Shown piece by piece: positions 45,865-53,196 of a DNA stretch of 64,000 nucleotides (the stretch's first letter is position 1; each line of letters starts with the position of its first letter). The notes under the pieces are model-generated. The model saw only the letters and a list, made by a program, of their open reading frames with translations, searched no databases and was not told where the DNA came from. Location of the stretch: positions 3,162,001-3,226,000 of the forward strand of contig NZ_CP063849.1 in assembly GCF_015277775.1 (NCBI RefSeq). The letters are read 5' to 3'. The DNA is from Paludibaculum fermentans (GTDB lineage: Bacteria > Acidobacteriota > Terriglobia > Bryobacterales > Bryobacteraceae). The position numbers were made by a program, and so were the translations under genes.

Positions 45865-46392
45865 ATGAAACTCAATTACTCGTGGTGCGTCTGCGCGCTG
45901 TCCGCGGCGATGGCGGTTGTGCCGGCCACGGCGGCGACCCTCCACAATTCGGCCGAAGTGCTGATGAAAGACGCGGGCGCGAAGGCATTCAACATCAGCG
46001 ACAACGCCCAGGCGATCTTCCTGTCCGAGCCCGAGTCGAACATCAGCTGGCAGGGCCAGGCGATGCGACTGGAGGCGATCAAGAACGCCGTGCAGCAGAT
46101 CTCCGGCGATGTGGGGCACCTGAATCTCTGGGGCGAGATGGAGTCGCCCGCCGAACGCAAGGCGGTGGAAGAGGCGAACCCGCTGCTGAAGGATCTCGCC
46201 GCCCAGACGTCGGACGCCATCCGATTCCTCAACGACAACACCAACCATCTCTTCCTGCCGGAATACCGCCAGCATCTGCAGAAGATCGCGCAGGATGCGA
46301 ACCAACTGCGGGCGCTGTTCCGGGAGTCGACGAAGCTGAACTCGCTCAGCCGCAAGGCGGAGCACCTTCGTGAAGAGCTGAGCCACTCCTAA
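45865..46392 (+). CDS. small secreted hypothetical protein
   Basis: 175 residues. Signal peptide (CALSAAMAVVPATA) then an all-alpha protein rich in Ala, Leu, Glu and Lys. Repeated leucines (MRLEAIKNAVQQI, LRALFRES) suggest helical-bundle or coiled-coil packing. Not recognised as a family. Followed by a strong terminator at 46425. Monocistronic. Confidence 0.65.
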   Translation: MKLNYSWCVCALSAAMAVVPATAATLHNSAEVLMKDAGAKAFNISDNAQAIFLSEPESNISWQGQAMRLEAIKNAVQQISGDVGHLNLWGEMESPAERKAVEEANPLLKDLAAQTSDAIRFLNDNTNHLFLPEYRQHLQKIAQDANQLRALFRESTKLNSLSRKAEHLREELSHS

Positions 46393-46424
46393 CCGATTTG
46401 ACCCAATAGCACACTAATCTCCCC

Positions 46425-46462
46425 GGCAGATTCCGGAAACCATCCGGAATCTGCCTCTTTTT
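46425..46462 (+). terminator. strong Rho-independent terminator
   Basis: GGCAGATTCCGGA at 46425-46437 pairs perfectly with TCCGGAATCTGCC at 46443-46455 across a five-base loop AACCA, followed by TCTTTTT. It ends the small secreted protein gene and marks the start of the accessory island. Confidence 0.95.
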
Positions 46463-46598
46463 GGTGGGGGGCGTGTGTGGGTGCTGTCGGTGGCCCGGGT
46501 TTGGCGGTGGCCGGGATGGCGGGTGGGGCGGTTGCGGAGCTTCGGTTGGCTATGTGATTCCCAATGGCGTGAGTCCGTTTCGGGCGGGGCACAGCTCG

Positions 46599-46795
46599 AA
46601 ATGGCTTTGTTTGCTCAGAGGCGGTGGTTTGAGGGGGCTTGTCGGCGGAGGGGGGCGGGCGGGCCGCCGTGGGTCCAGTGCAAAATGGCTTTGTTCCCAC
46701 AAAACTGGTGGATCGGGGTTCTATGTGGCAGGTCGTGCCGGCTGGGTCACAGGCACGCAGTCTGTGGTGGCTTTGTTCACTCAGAGGCGGCGGGG
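46599..46795 (+). repeat. left part of a phased 29-nt repeat array (three copies)
   Basis: Copies begin at 46601, 46685 and 46767, taking the first base of the (A/G)TGGCTTTGTT core. Each runs about 29 bases and ends in a (C/T)GG(C/T/N)GG. The consensus is (A/G)TGGCTTTGTTyNCTCAaannCGGnGG. Spacings are 84 and 82 bases. The interval sequences are G-rich and not similar. The copies lie just to the left of the IS481-type element. Confidence 0.8.
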
Positions 46796-46831
46796 GAAGG
46801 GCGGTTGGGTTGCTGTACGGCCGCGGACATG

Positions 46832-46863
46832 GGTGACAATCTGGTCTACCGACATGGGTAACA
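46832..46863 (+). repeat. left terminal inverted repeat of the IS481-type element
   Basis: Matches the reverse complement of 48288-48319 at 22 of 32 positions; the inner ten bases are nearly perfect (GACAT.GGTAACA). The box GACATGGGTRACA occurs twice at this end, at about 46826 and 46851, as in many IS481 ends. Confidence 0.7.
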
Positions 46864-47024
46864 GTCGTCGCGGGGGCTTGTCTGATCGCCTTTCGCGATT
46901 CTAGCCGGATTCGTACGCCTGTGGAAATGTGGGAATCGCGTAGCGATTTCCAAGCGCGGTGGGAAGCGAGGGAATCCTGTTTTTGGATTTCCTCGCTTTC
47001 CACGGTGCGTCATTTCCATGGGCC

Positions 47025-48203
47025 TTACTCAGCGGCCGGCACCGCCGCGGATTCGTCGTCCTGTTGCTCCAGCGCCTTCGGCTTCTTCCTCATAAACCGA
47101 TTACGCTCTATGTCCAGCCAGCCGAGCAACAGCATGCCGTAGAACACTTCGAAATAGCGATCGTCAACCTGCCGCAGTCCAAGCAACTGACGCGCAAAGA
47201 TCTCGCTGATGAAAATCCTCTGATCCTTGTAGTAGAGATCTCCGTGATTCTGGATCCGTCGTAGCACGAGCCCTGCCGGGTACTCCACCTCCGGGATCCG
47301 ACGTGGCATCGGGCGCAACGACGGCTGATAGTGTTTTGCCGGCGTATCGTAGTCCAGGGCTTCATGGGGCCGCTGCTCGTTGTAGATCCTTTGAAAGTCG
47401 TGAAATCGCTTCTGCTGCTGGCGCGGGTTGGCCGCCGGCGGATTCAGCGTGTCCTGTTTCAACGTCCGATGCATGCGCTCGTGGCGGCCGTTTTCCTGCG
47501 GTGAGGCCGGTGCTGTGCGCTCCGGCAGAATGCCCAGCCGAACCCAGCGCATCGACAACCGACTGAGTCCGCCAGGCGCCCGCGTCGAAAACGGCGTGCC
47601 ATTGTCCGTACGAATCACCTCCGGCAGACCGTACTCTCGAAACGCCGCCTCGAAGATCGCAGCCGCATGCTTTCCATCCGTCTTCGGCGTAATTTGGCAG
47701 CGCAGCAAGTACCTGCTGTGGGCGTCCGTGATGGTCAATGGATCGCAACGCACGCCATCACCTGTACGGAACCAACCCTTGAAGTCCGCGCACCACGTCC
47801 GATTGGGTCCATCCACGGACGCAAAGGGCTGCCCGAAGGGCGGCGTCCGCAAGCGTCGCTTTCGTGTGACACTCAGACCCGCTCTTTTCAGGATCATGGC
47901 GATGGTGCTGGGCGCCGGCCAGTGCTTCCTCTCCGGCTCCGCCTCGGCCAACTTCCTCAATAGCTTGCGCGGGCCCCAGTTCCACTTCCGCCGCTCAGCC
48001 AGGATGCGCTCTATGACTTCCTGACTGACTTCCTGCGGGCTGGTATGAGGCGCCCGGCTGCGGTCCTGCAAACCGGCCACGCCTTCCTCCTCTCGACGCT
48101 TGATCCACTTGTGGACCGTCTTTCTCGATACGCCATAGGCTTCCGCCAGTGCGGTCACGGTCTCGCCTTCGTCGTACTCCTGCAATAGTTGAACCCGTTG
48201 GTC
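47025..48203 (-). CDS. IS481-family transposase
   Basis: About 392 residues. N-terminal HTH (GETVTALAEAYGVSRKTVHKWIKRREEEG) followed by an rve integrase core with the DDE residues in ADFKGWF, RTDNGTPF and ENGRHERMHRTLK. Full length and undisrupted; ATG at 48203 begins MDQRVQLLQEY. Expected to be active if its ends are intact. The C-terminus is Ala/Glu-rich. Confidence 0.95.
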   Translation of the reverse strand, partial: DQRVQLLQEYDEGETVTALAEAYGVSRKTVHKWIKRREEEGVAGLQDRSRAPHTSPQEVSQEVIERILAERRKWNWGPRKLLRKLAEAEPERKHWPAPSTIAMILKRAGLSVTRKRRLRTPPFGQPFASVDGPNRTWCADFKGWFRTGDGVRCDPLTITDAHSRYLLRCQITPKTDGKHAAAIFEAAFREYGLPEVIRTDNGTPFSTRAPGGLSRLSMRWVRLGILPERTAPASPQENGRHERMHRTLKQDTLNPPAANPRQQQKRFHDFQRIYNEQRPHEALDYDTPAKHYQPSLRPMPRRIPEVEYPAGLVLRRIQNHGDLYYKDQRIFISEIFARQLLGLRQVDDRYFEVFYGMLLLGWLDIERNRFMRKKPKALEQQDDESAAVPAAE

Positions 48204-48287
48204 CATTGCTCTGGTCTCCTTCCACGGCATCGACACTCATCGTGCCGTACCGATAAGGCGGATCAGATCTCTTGCGCCGCTGATCTG

Positions 48288-48319
48288 TGTTACCGATGTC
48301 GCCGGTCCAATTCGTTACT
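48288..48319 (-). repeat. right terminal inverted repeat of the IS481-type element
   Basis: Inward-reading counterpart of 46832-46863; contains TGTTACCGATGTC at its inner edge. Confidence 0.7.
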
Positions 48320-48344
48320 GAAACTCCGTACCGTTCGGTAACTG

Positions 48345-48596
48345 GCCCAGGAACTCTCCAAGGGAATGCTGGAGGAGAGCGTCCGGTTTGCTGTTGGCTG
48401 GCGTTGAGGATCCCAGCTTAAAGTGGGTTTGTTTGCTCAGGAGCGACGGGTGAAGGGCGGTTGGTGGGCGTGGCCGTTGGGTTGCAGCGGGCCCTGGGCA
48501 ATGACCAGGGGAATGCTGGGGGGAGAGTCCGGTTTGTTGTTGGCTGGCGTTGAGGATTCCAGCTCCAGATGGGTTTGTTCACTCAAAAGCGTTGAA
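48345..48596 (+). repeat. 147-bp direct duplication inside the repeat array
   Basis: The block from about 48345 to 48450 is repeated from about 48490 to 48596. The landmark GGAATGCTGG occurs at 48363 and again at 48510, offset 147. Each block ends in one copy of the 29-nt repeat (48423 and 48569). The blocks differ by scattered substitutions and small indels. Confidence 0.8.
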
Positions 48597-48827
48597 TTGA
48601 GGGTGGCTGGGGACCGATGAGGCTGGGCTGGCGTCGCGAATTCCGGCTGTAGGTGGCTTTGTTCCCTCAAATTCGGCGGATCCGGAAGCTGTGCGGCGGA
48701 CGAGTCTGGGCGAGCATCCTTGATTTCCATCCAAGGTGGCTTTGTTCCCTCAAAACCGGGGGAATGGCGGTCCGACCGGCTTTGGGCGCCCAGTCCAAAT
48801 GGCGTTGTTCCACCAGCGGCGATGGAC
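48421..48827 (+). repeat. right part of the phased 29-nt repeat array (five copies)
   Basis: Copies begin at 48423, 48569, 48653, 48736 and 48799. Spacings are 146, 84, 83 and 63 bases, so all eight copies in the two parts are spaced by near multiples of 21 bases (about two helical turns). All are on the same strand. An imperfect 10-bp stem (CCAATTCCTG/CAGGAACTGG) lies just after the last copy at 48850. Confidence 0.8.
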
Positions 48828-49553
48828 ATGCGGCTCCGAGGCCGGCGCTCCAATTCCTGAAGTTGCAGGAACTGGAGCGAGGGCGTGGGTTGGGAGGAGT
48901 GCGGTTCGGCTGTCAAAGATCATGCGGATGGCCGCCTGCGGTGGCTGCCGATCCGGCCGACCGGGTTCTCGACCAGTCGCGACAAGATGATGGCACACCG
49001 ATGGGCCGGTTTCCGGAGCAGGAGCTCGGAAGTCGCTGAATTGACAAGGAAAATATAGTAATTTCCGCGGGCACCGCACATGTCCGCAGGGGCGGGACGG
49101 GGCAGAAATGCGGCGATGGGGGACGAACTTTGCCTTGTCGCGGGGATGAGAACGTTGGATTGAAGACGGGCGCACGCTGAAATTGGGGGGCCGAGGACTG
49201 GGGGGCGACCAAAGACGGGAAGTTTGCATAAACGCGCGTTATCGGCCGCCGCTGAAGGAGTGCCGGAGCTGGAGGCGCAGCCGGAAGCGGAGGCCACCAA
49301 AACAGGAACCGGCTGACGATCACGGCCGATTCTGTAAACCTTCCCCACCTTGCGCCGCAGGCTGGCTTACACCTTGATGAAGACGTCCAGGCGACCCACC
49401 CGTCCGCACTTGGCGGCGTCCCGTCCGCTTAGCCTGACCTCGTATCAACCTATCAACCTGCTTTTCGGCGGTGGCCGTAGGCTCAGCGTGCCATCCGTCC
49501 ACCGGCGGCGAGGGTCCCCCATAGAGTCCCAGCGCCGGTGGGTAGGGCGTGTC
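48828..49553. other. 726-base gap with no recognised gene
   Basis: Both strands contain open frames but none has a recognisable motif, ribosome site or coherent composition. The sequence is G-rich on the plus strand like the array intervals. It may be a decayed extension of the array or of former genes. Confidence 0.4.
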
Positions 49554-49835
49554 TCAGGCCGCTTCGAGATCGACCCGGACACGGCAGCCCAGCGCAGTGG
49601 AAATGTTCACCAGGGCGTCCAGTGAGAAGCGCGAAACCCGGCCGCGGAGCAGGTCATTGATCCGTGGCTGGGTCACTCCGCAGTGTTGTGCCGCCTCGAC
49701 CTGCGTCCATCCCTGCTTCTTCACGAAGGCCGCAATCTGCTGCATCAGTTCGGCTCGCGCCCGCAGGTTGGCGGCCTGCCCGGGCGTGTCCGCAATGGCA
49801 TCCCAAACACTGGCGTAGCTCTCGGATTTCTTCAT
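49554..49835 (-). CDS. XRE-family antitoxin (HigA/Gp49-partner type)
   Basis: 93 residues. The HTH spans TQVEAAQHCGVTQPRINDLLRGR in the C-terminal half; LMQQIAAFVKKQGW precedes it. This is the usual antitoxin of Gp49/HigB-like toxins. The ATG overlaps the ancestral toxin stop by four bases, so the two were a coupled pair. It is intact although the toxin gene is broken. Confidence 0.88.
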   Translation of the reverse strand: MKKSESYASVWDAIADTPGQAANLRARAELMQQIAAFVKKQGWTQVEAAQHCGVTQPRINDLLRGRVSRFSLDALVNISTALGCRVRVDLEAA

Positions 49836-50158
49836 TTCCCACCTCCTGACAGTTGCGCGAATCGTCGCTTTGCGGTTTCGATATCACGCCGTGAAGTCGC
49901 TTGCGTCTTCTTCTGGAAAGCGTGCAAGACCTACACGGCCTCCGCGCGCCGGGCCACGTAGATCACGCGATAGGCACCGCTGTCGTCTGCCACGCGAATC
50001 TCCTCGACTCCCTTGCCGATGGCGGCCATGGGCTTGAAGTCGGCAGGCTGTTCGCCGCGCTGCACTTTGTCCAGTTGGTAGCCCGCATCGTGCCGTGCAT
50101 CCTCGGGAAACTCCCGCAAGCACTCAAGCGAGTCACCAAGGAACCGCACTGGCCGCAT
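49832..50158 (-). pseudogene. type II toxin gene (Gp49/HigB-like) with in-frame amber stop
   Basis: The frame runs from ATG 50158 to TGA 49832 but has TAG at 49931-49933. Before the stop it reads ...GKGVEEIRVADDSGAYRVIYVARRAEAV, and after it VLHAFQKKTQATSRRDIETAKRRFAQLSGGGK, exactly the family end. The missing residue is the Tyr of the family YVLHAFQKKT motif, so one base change (TAC or TAT to TAG) explains it. The downstream part is still in frame and its final TGA overlaps the antitoxin ATG. No toxin would be made unless the amber is suppressed. Confidence 0.9.
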
Positions 50159-50164
50159 GGCTCG

Positions 50165-50184
50165 ATTATATCCGATTGGATATA
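50165..50184 (-). promoter_or_regulatory. promoter and operator of the toxin-antitoxin pair
   Basis: The near-perfect inverted repeat TATATCC-GATT-GGATATA (50167-50184) overlaps a consensus -10 TATAAT at 50165-50170, read on the minus strand. Six bases separate TATAAT from the toxin ATG, so the transcript would start at or next to the ATG (leaderless). No strong -35 was seen. Confidence 0.65.
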
Positions 50185-50234
50185 GCGGGAGGTAGTAAGT
50201 CTTGTCTCACACAAGATGAGCCTGAAGCTCCCAT

Positions 50235-50622
50235 CAGAGGCGCAATAGAAGTTCTCGAGTTTCCACAGCGACCCGTTCTTCGCGGCCTCGATCGATTTGA
50301 TTTGGAGCGGTTGTTAAACCCTGTCGCCCCCCATTACCTGAGGTGATCTGGCTCCGCGAGCCACTCGGATCATGCTTCACGCCGCTGGCGCAACCGGTCA
50401 CGCCGGAAGGACGGCCTGCTGCGACGAAACCGCTCGTGGTCCCCTGACGGTTCGAAGGATAGGTCTCGCGATGCAATCCCGCTGGTTTGTACCTGTAACA
50501 GAACCTGTAGTCAACCCCAGCCACGGTCTGTCGGCTCCCGATGGCGCGACCCAAGCAATCGTATCAGGTTGCGTTCGACTTGATGCGTCCCAGCGGCAAT
50601 TCTGATCGCTGGAATCAGGATA
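50235..50622 (-). pseudogene. decayed duplicate of the Rhs core end
   Basis: Nearly identical to 52527-52919 on the same strand, 388 bases. The encoded sequence starts GRAIGSRQTVAGVDYRFCY and follows the intact Rhs until a small deletion near 50315-50330 shifts the frame. It lies directly downstream of the immunity-like gene and upstream of the toxin-antitoxin pair. This is the layout of orphan Rhs modules. Confidence 0.85.
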
Positions 50623-50657
50623 GAGCTGTCGCCTTTCTGTCGCCTTATAAGCGGTAT

Positions 50658-51065
50658 TCACCAAGTCGTCTGAATCACGCGGCTCTCATTGTCGACGAAA
50701 GTTATGGATCTCTTCGCCAGCTCGATCCGCGGGTCCTTGGAATCATTCTTCGCTGAGCGCATATCGACTATTGGGACCAGGCTGTCCTTGGCAAGAACAA
50801 AGAGTGCGGTAATAGCCCAGAAGCCACCGCTAGGGACTCCGACCGTTCTCTCTGCAGGGCGAACGAGGTACATGTCTCGTAGATCCCCGCTGAAGGTGAT
50901 CATCACCTCGCCATGGTGACGGAAAACACGAGCAGTTGATGCAGGTCGTCCGTTGACCGTGACCTCCGTTGAGAATGCACGAAACCACATCAGTTTCCAG
51001 CCTCCGACCAGGACGAGGATGGCGACGATGGAGCCGCATAGTGCTGTCAATATCCGTGCTTTCAT
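50658..51065 (-). CDS. membrane-anchored protein, likely immunity protein of the Rhs module
   Basis: 135 residues. A single N-terminal membrane helix (ILTALCGSIVAILVLVGGWKLMWF) then a beta-rich domain. The ATG overlaps the Rhs stop by four bases (ATGA). Position and coupling are those of Rhs immunity genes. No family motif is recognised, so the role is inferred from position. Confidence 0.7.
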   Translation of the reverse strand: MKARILTALCGSIVAILVLVGGWKLMWFRAFSTEVTVNGRPASTARVFRHHGEVMITFSGDLRDMYLVRPAERTVGVPSGGFWAITALFVLAKDSLVPIVDMRSAKNDSKDPRIELAKRSITFVDNESRVIQTTW

Positions 51066-52852
51066 GGCTTATACTGCCGATACGTCACAGCTGTATGGCC
51101 AGGCATGTTCGCCTGAACTGTACCGACTTTGACAGCGCCCGCCCCGGCATACACCAGAGCACCGTTACCGAGGTTGATCGTAGAATAACCAATATATCCA
51201 GGTGGTGCCTGAAAGGCTGCGATGTCTCCAACACCCGGAGAGGTCGTCATTGGGAAATGGGGCACGTTGATCGATGGGTTCGCCAATTGATCTGCCGAGA
51301 CAGCACTCATGCTTCCCCACAGTCCACCCACTCCTCCGTACCGTCCGCTCACCGGATACCCGTTTCCACCCAAGCCGATCCCACCACCCTTGGCGTAGGA
51401 TTCAGGCACGAAGACGTTGCACTTCCAGCCACCGGTACCGACCGCGATTGTGAGTCCGTTACTCGTAAATGACACGTCTCCCCTACAGCCGAACGAAGTA
51501 TTGCCGATTTGTCCTGCCGCCCAAAGTGCCGCGCCTAATCCTGATGGGTCCTCTTGCCCGTCAGGAACGTTCTGAATTGCCGTCCGCAGGTTATTCTGGC
51601 CGTTGAATATAGCGTTCGCGAGTTCCGCATCGCCCGACTTCAATGCTTGCCGTCCGGCCTCGTGCAGTTTCCTCAGTGCCTGCCTGTCCTCATCGGTGAG
51701 GTCGCGACGTCCATCAGGGTCTGTGTGGCTAAGCGGATTGTTTACTACGTGTGCATACTTGTTCCATATCTGCGGGTTTGAGATGTACGCGAGTAAGATC
51801 TGCCGGCGCTCCGAATCCGGCCGTCCTTTCTCCATTTCAAAGATAATGTTGTACGAATCCGGGCTCGTGAATCGTCCCTGGGCGGAAGACATGTAACGGG
51901 TCTCGAAGAAATCGAGGCCCAGCCCTGACTCATAATCCCTAATCTTCTCAGTGAACTTCGGCTGCACCGCGTCGGACGTCACATAGCCGGAGATCTGGGG
52001 CCGCCGTCCGTAGCTGCCGTTGATCTCCCACCCGAACGGCGTGTAGTCCCACAGCCGCACAGATGTGCCCTGTTCGTTCGTCAGCAGCCTCGTAGACCCC
52101 AGATGGTCCGTCGTCATATAACACGTAGAGCAGGCGGGTGCGTTTGCCGTCGATCCCCCGAACTCCGCCGCCAACTGACCCATGGCATCGTACGTGGTCG
52201 TTTGCCCGCTGCTCACCTTCCGCATCCGCCGGCCTTCCGCGTCGTACCCAAATCCCGCCGCGTTGCACCGGTTCGTCGCCGAGTCATAGGAATCACACTT
52301 CAAATCGGACGGCACCACGCCGACGGAGTCCACGAGCGTCGTATTTCCATGCTGGTTCCCATATGTGTACGTGTGAGACCAACCCGTGGCGCCGCTGGGT
52401 GTCTCTGTCGCCCCGGTCAACCGGTTCACTGCGTCATACGTGTACGCCGTTGGCCCGGAAATCGCGCCGATCGTCTGCCGCTGCGACACCACGTTGCCAT
52501 TATTGCTCGCGCACGATGTCGCTTCAGAGGCGCAATAGAAGTTCTCGAGTTTCCACAGCGACCCGTTCTTTGCGGCCTCGATCGATTTCGGCTGGAGGCG
52601 GTTGTTGAACACCGTCGTCTCTACTACCCCATTGCCTAAGGTGATCTGGCTCCGCGAGCCACTGGGATCATACTTCACGCCGCTGGCGTAACCGGTCACT
52701 CCGGTAGGACGCCCTGCTGCGTCGAAACCGCTCGTGGTCACCTGACGGTTTGAAGGATAGGTCTCGCGATGCAATCCCGCTGGTTTGTATCCGTAACAGA
52801 ACCTGTAATCAACCCCAGCAACGGTCTGGCGGCTCCCGATGGCGCGACCCAA
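51062..52852 (-). CDS. Rhs-family C-terminal protein (orphan), putative peptidase toxin end
   Basis: About 596 residues, starting at TTG 52852 within an Rhs YD-repeat (YDGLGR in the frame just upstream). YD repeats (GYDAEGRRMRKVSSG), the Rhs core motif DHLGSTRLL, then DYTPFGWEING, the core end KFTEKIRDYESGLGLDFFETRYMSS and DPDG are present. After the core the 190-residue variable end has KCNVFV, PGVGDIAAF and VKVGTVQANMPGHTAVTYRQYKP, resembling amidase/CHAP-like ends of Rhs toxins. In-frame TGA lies four codons before the TTG (in both copies of the sequence), so the N-terminal part of the Rhs is lost. The usual histidine of the GH(S/V)GI loop is Tyr (GYIGY), so activity is doubtful. Confidence 0.75.
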   Translation of the reverse strand: MGRAIGSRQTVAGVDYRFCYGYKPAGLHRETYPSNRQVTTSGFDAAGRPTGVTGYASGVKYDPSGSRSQITLGNGVVETTVFNNRLQPKSIEAAKNGSLWKLENFYCASEATSCASNNGNVVSQRQTIGAISGPTAYTYDAVNRLTGATETPSGATGWSHTYTYGNQHGNTTLVDSVGVVPSDLKCDSYDSATNRCNAAGFGYDAEGRRMRKVSSGQTTTYDAMGQLAAEFGGSTANAPACSTCYMTTDHLGSTRLLTNEQGTSVRLWDYTPFGWEINGSYGRRPQISGYVTSDAVQPKFTEKIRDYESGLGLDFFETRYMSSAQGRFTSPDSYNIIFEMEKGRPDSERRQILLAYISNPQIWNKYAHVVNNPLSHTDPDGRRDLTDEDRQALRKLHEAGRQALKSGDAELANAIFNGQNNLRTAIQNVPDGQEDPSGLGAALWAAGQIGNTSFGCRGDVSFTSNGLTIAVGTGGWKCNVFVPESYAKGGGIGLGGNGYPVSGRYGGVGGLWGSMSAVSADQLANPSINVPHFPMTTSPGVGDIAAFQAPPGYIGYSTINLGNGALVYAGAGAVKVGTVQANMPGHTAVTYRQYKP

Positions 52853-53107
52853 GCCATCGTATCAGGTTGCGTTCGACTTGATGCGTCCCAGCGGGAATTG
52901 TGCTGGCTGGAATCAGGATGGGGTGGGGCGAATTATTTACTGGTTGAGCCGCAGGGCAGGCCGCAAGCTGTTGAGACTGTGTTACTTATGCGCCTGGCGA
53001 GGCTGCTAGACGGATCCCGGCGATAAATACCAAAACCGAGGCAGAGCGCCCGCAGTTCCCAATAAACCATTTCCGTTCAAATACTTACGAACTGGGACAG
53101 GTCAGGC
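52853..53107. other. remnant Rhs upstream sequence and gap before IS1111-type element
   Basis: 52853-52919 is still Rhs sequence but interrupted by a stop. The rest, to the IS edge, has no gene. It is AT-richer than the surroundings. Confidence 0.4.
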
Positions 53108-53114
53108 TGTTTGA

Positions 53115-53126
53115 ATGAATAAGTAG
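53115..53126 (+). repeat. left subterminal inverted repeat of the IS1111-type element
   Basis: ATGAATAAGTAG; complementary to 54581-54591 with one base missing. Confidence 0.6.
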
Positions 53127-53196
53127 GGGGCTTCCTGCGGCAAAATGCTGAGACCGGCGTGAAGCCGGCTCAGAAACCGAAACGAGGAGAACCCCC

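Larger units (their letters stand above)
46827..48330. mobile_element. IS481-family insertion sequence
   Basis: The element contains one transposase gene on the minus strand. Imperfect terminal inverted repeats, 22 of 32 bases matching, are at 46832-46863 and 48288-48319, both ending inward in GGTAACA. Exact ends and target duplication could not be fixed; the outer edges given are approximate. The insertion lies inside the 29-nt repeat array. Confidence 0.8.

Noticed and set aside
46461-46904. Protein-coding gene across the left repeat copies
   Set aside because: The open frame has no family motif and biased Gly/Arg/Trp composition typical of G-rich non-coding DNA; other frames are equally open.
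46599-48827. CRISPR array
   Set aside because: Repeats are not identical, interval lengths differ (63 to 146 bases), intervals share sequence in places, and no cas gene is present in the window.
48437-48916. Minus-strand protein of 159 residues in the right array
   Set aside because: Proline/serine-rich with no domain; openness is explained by the G-rich repeats.
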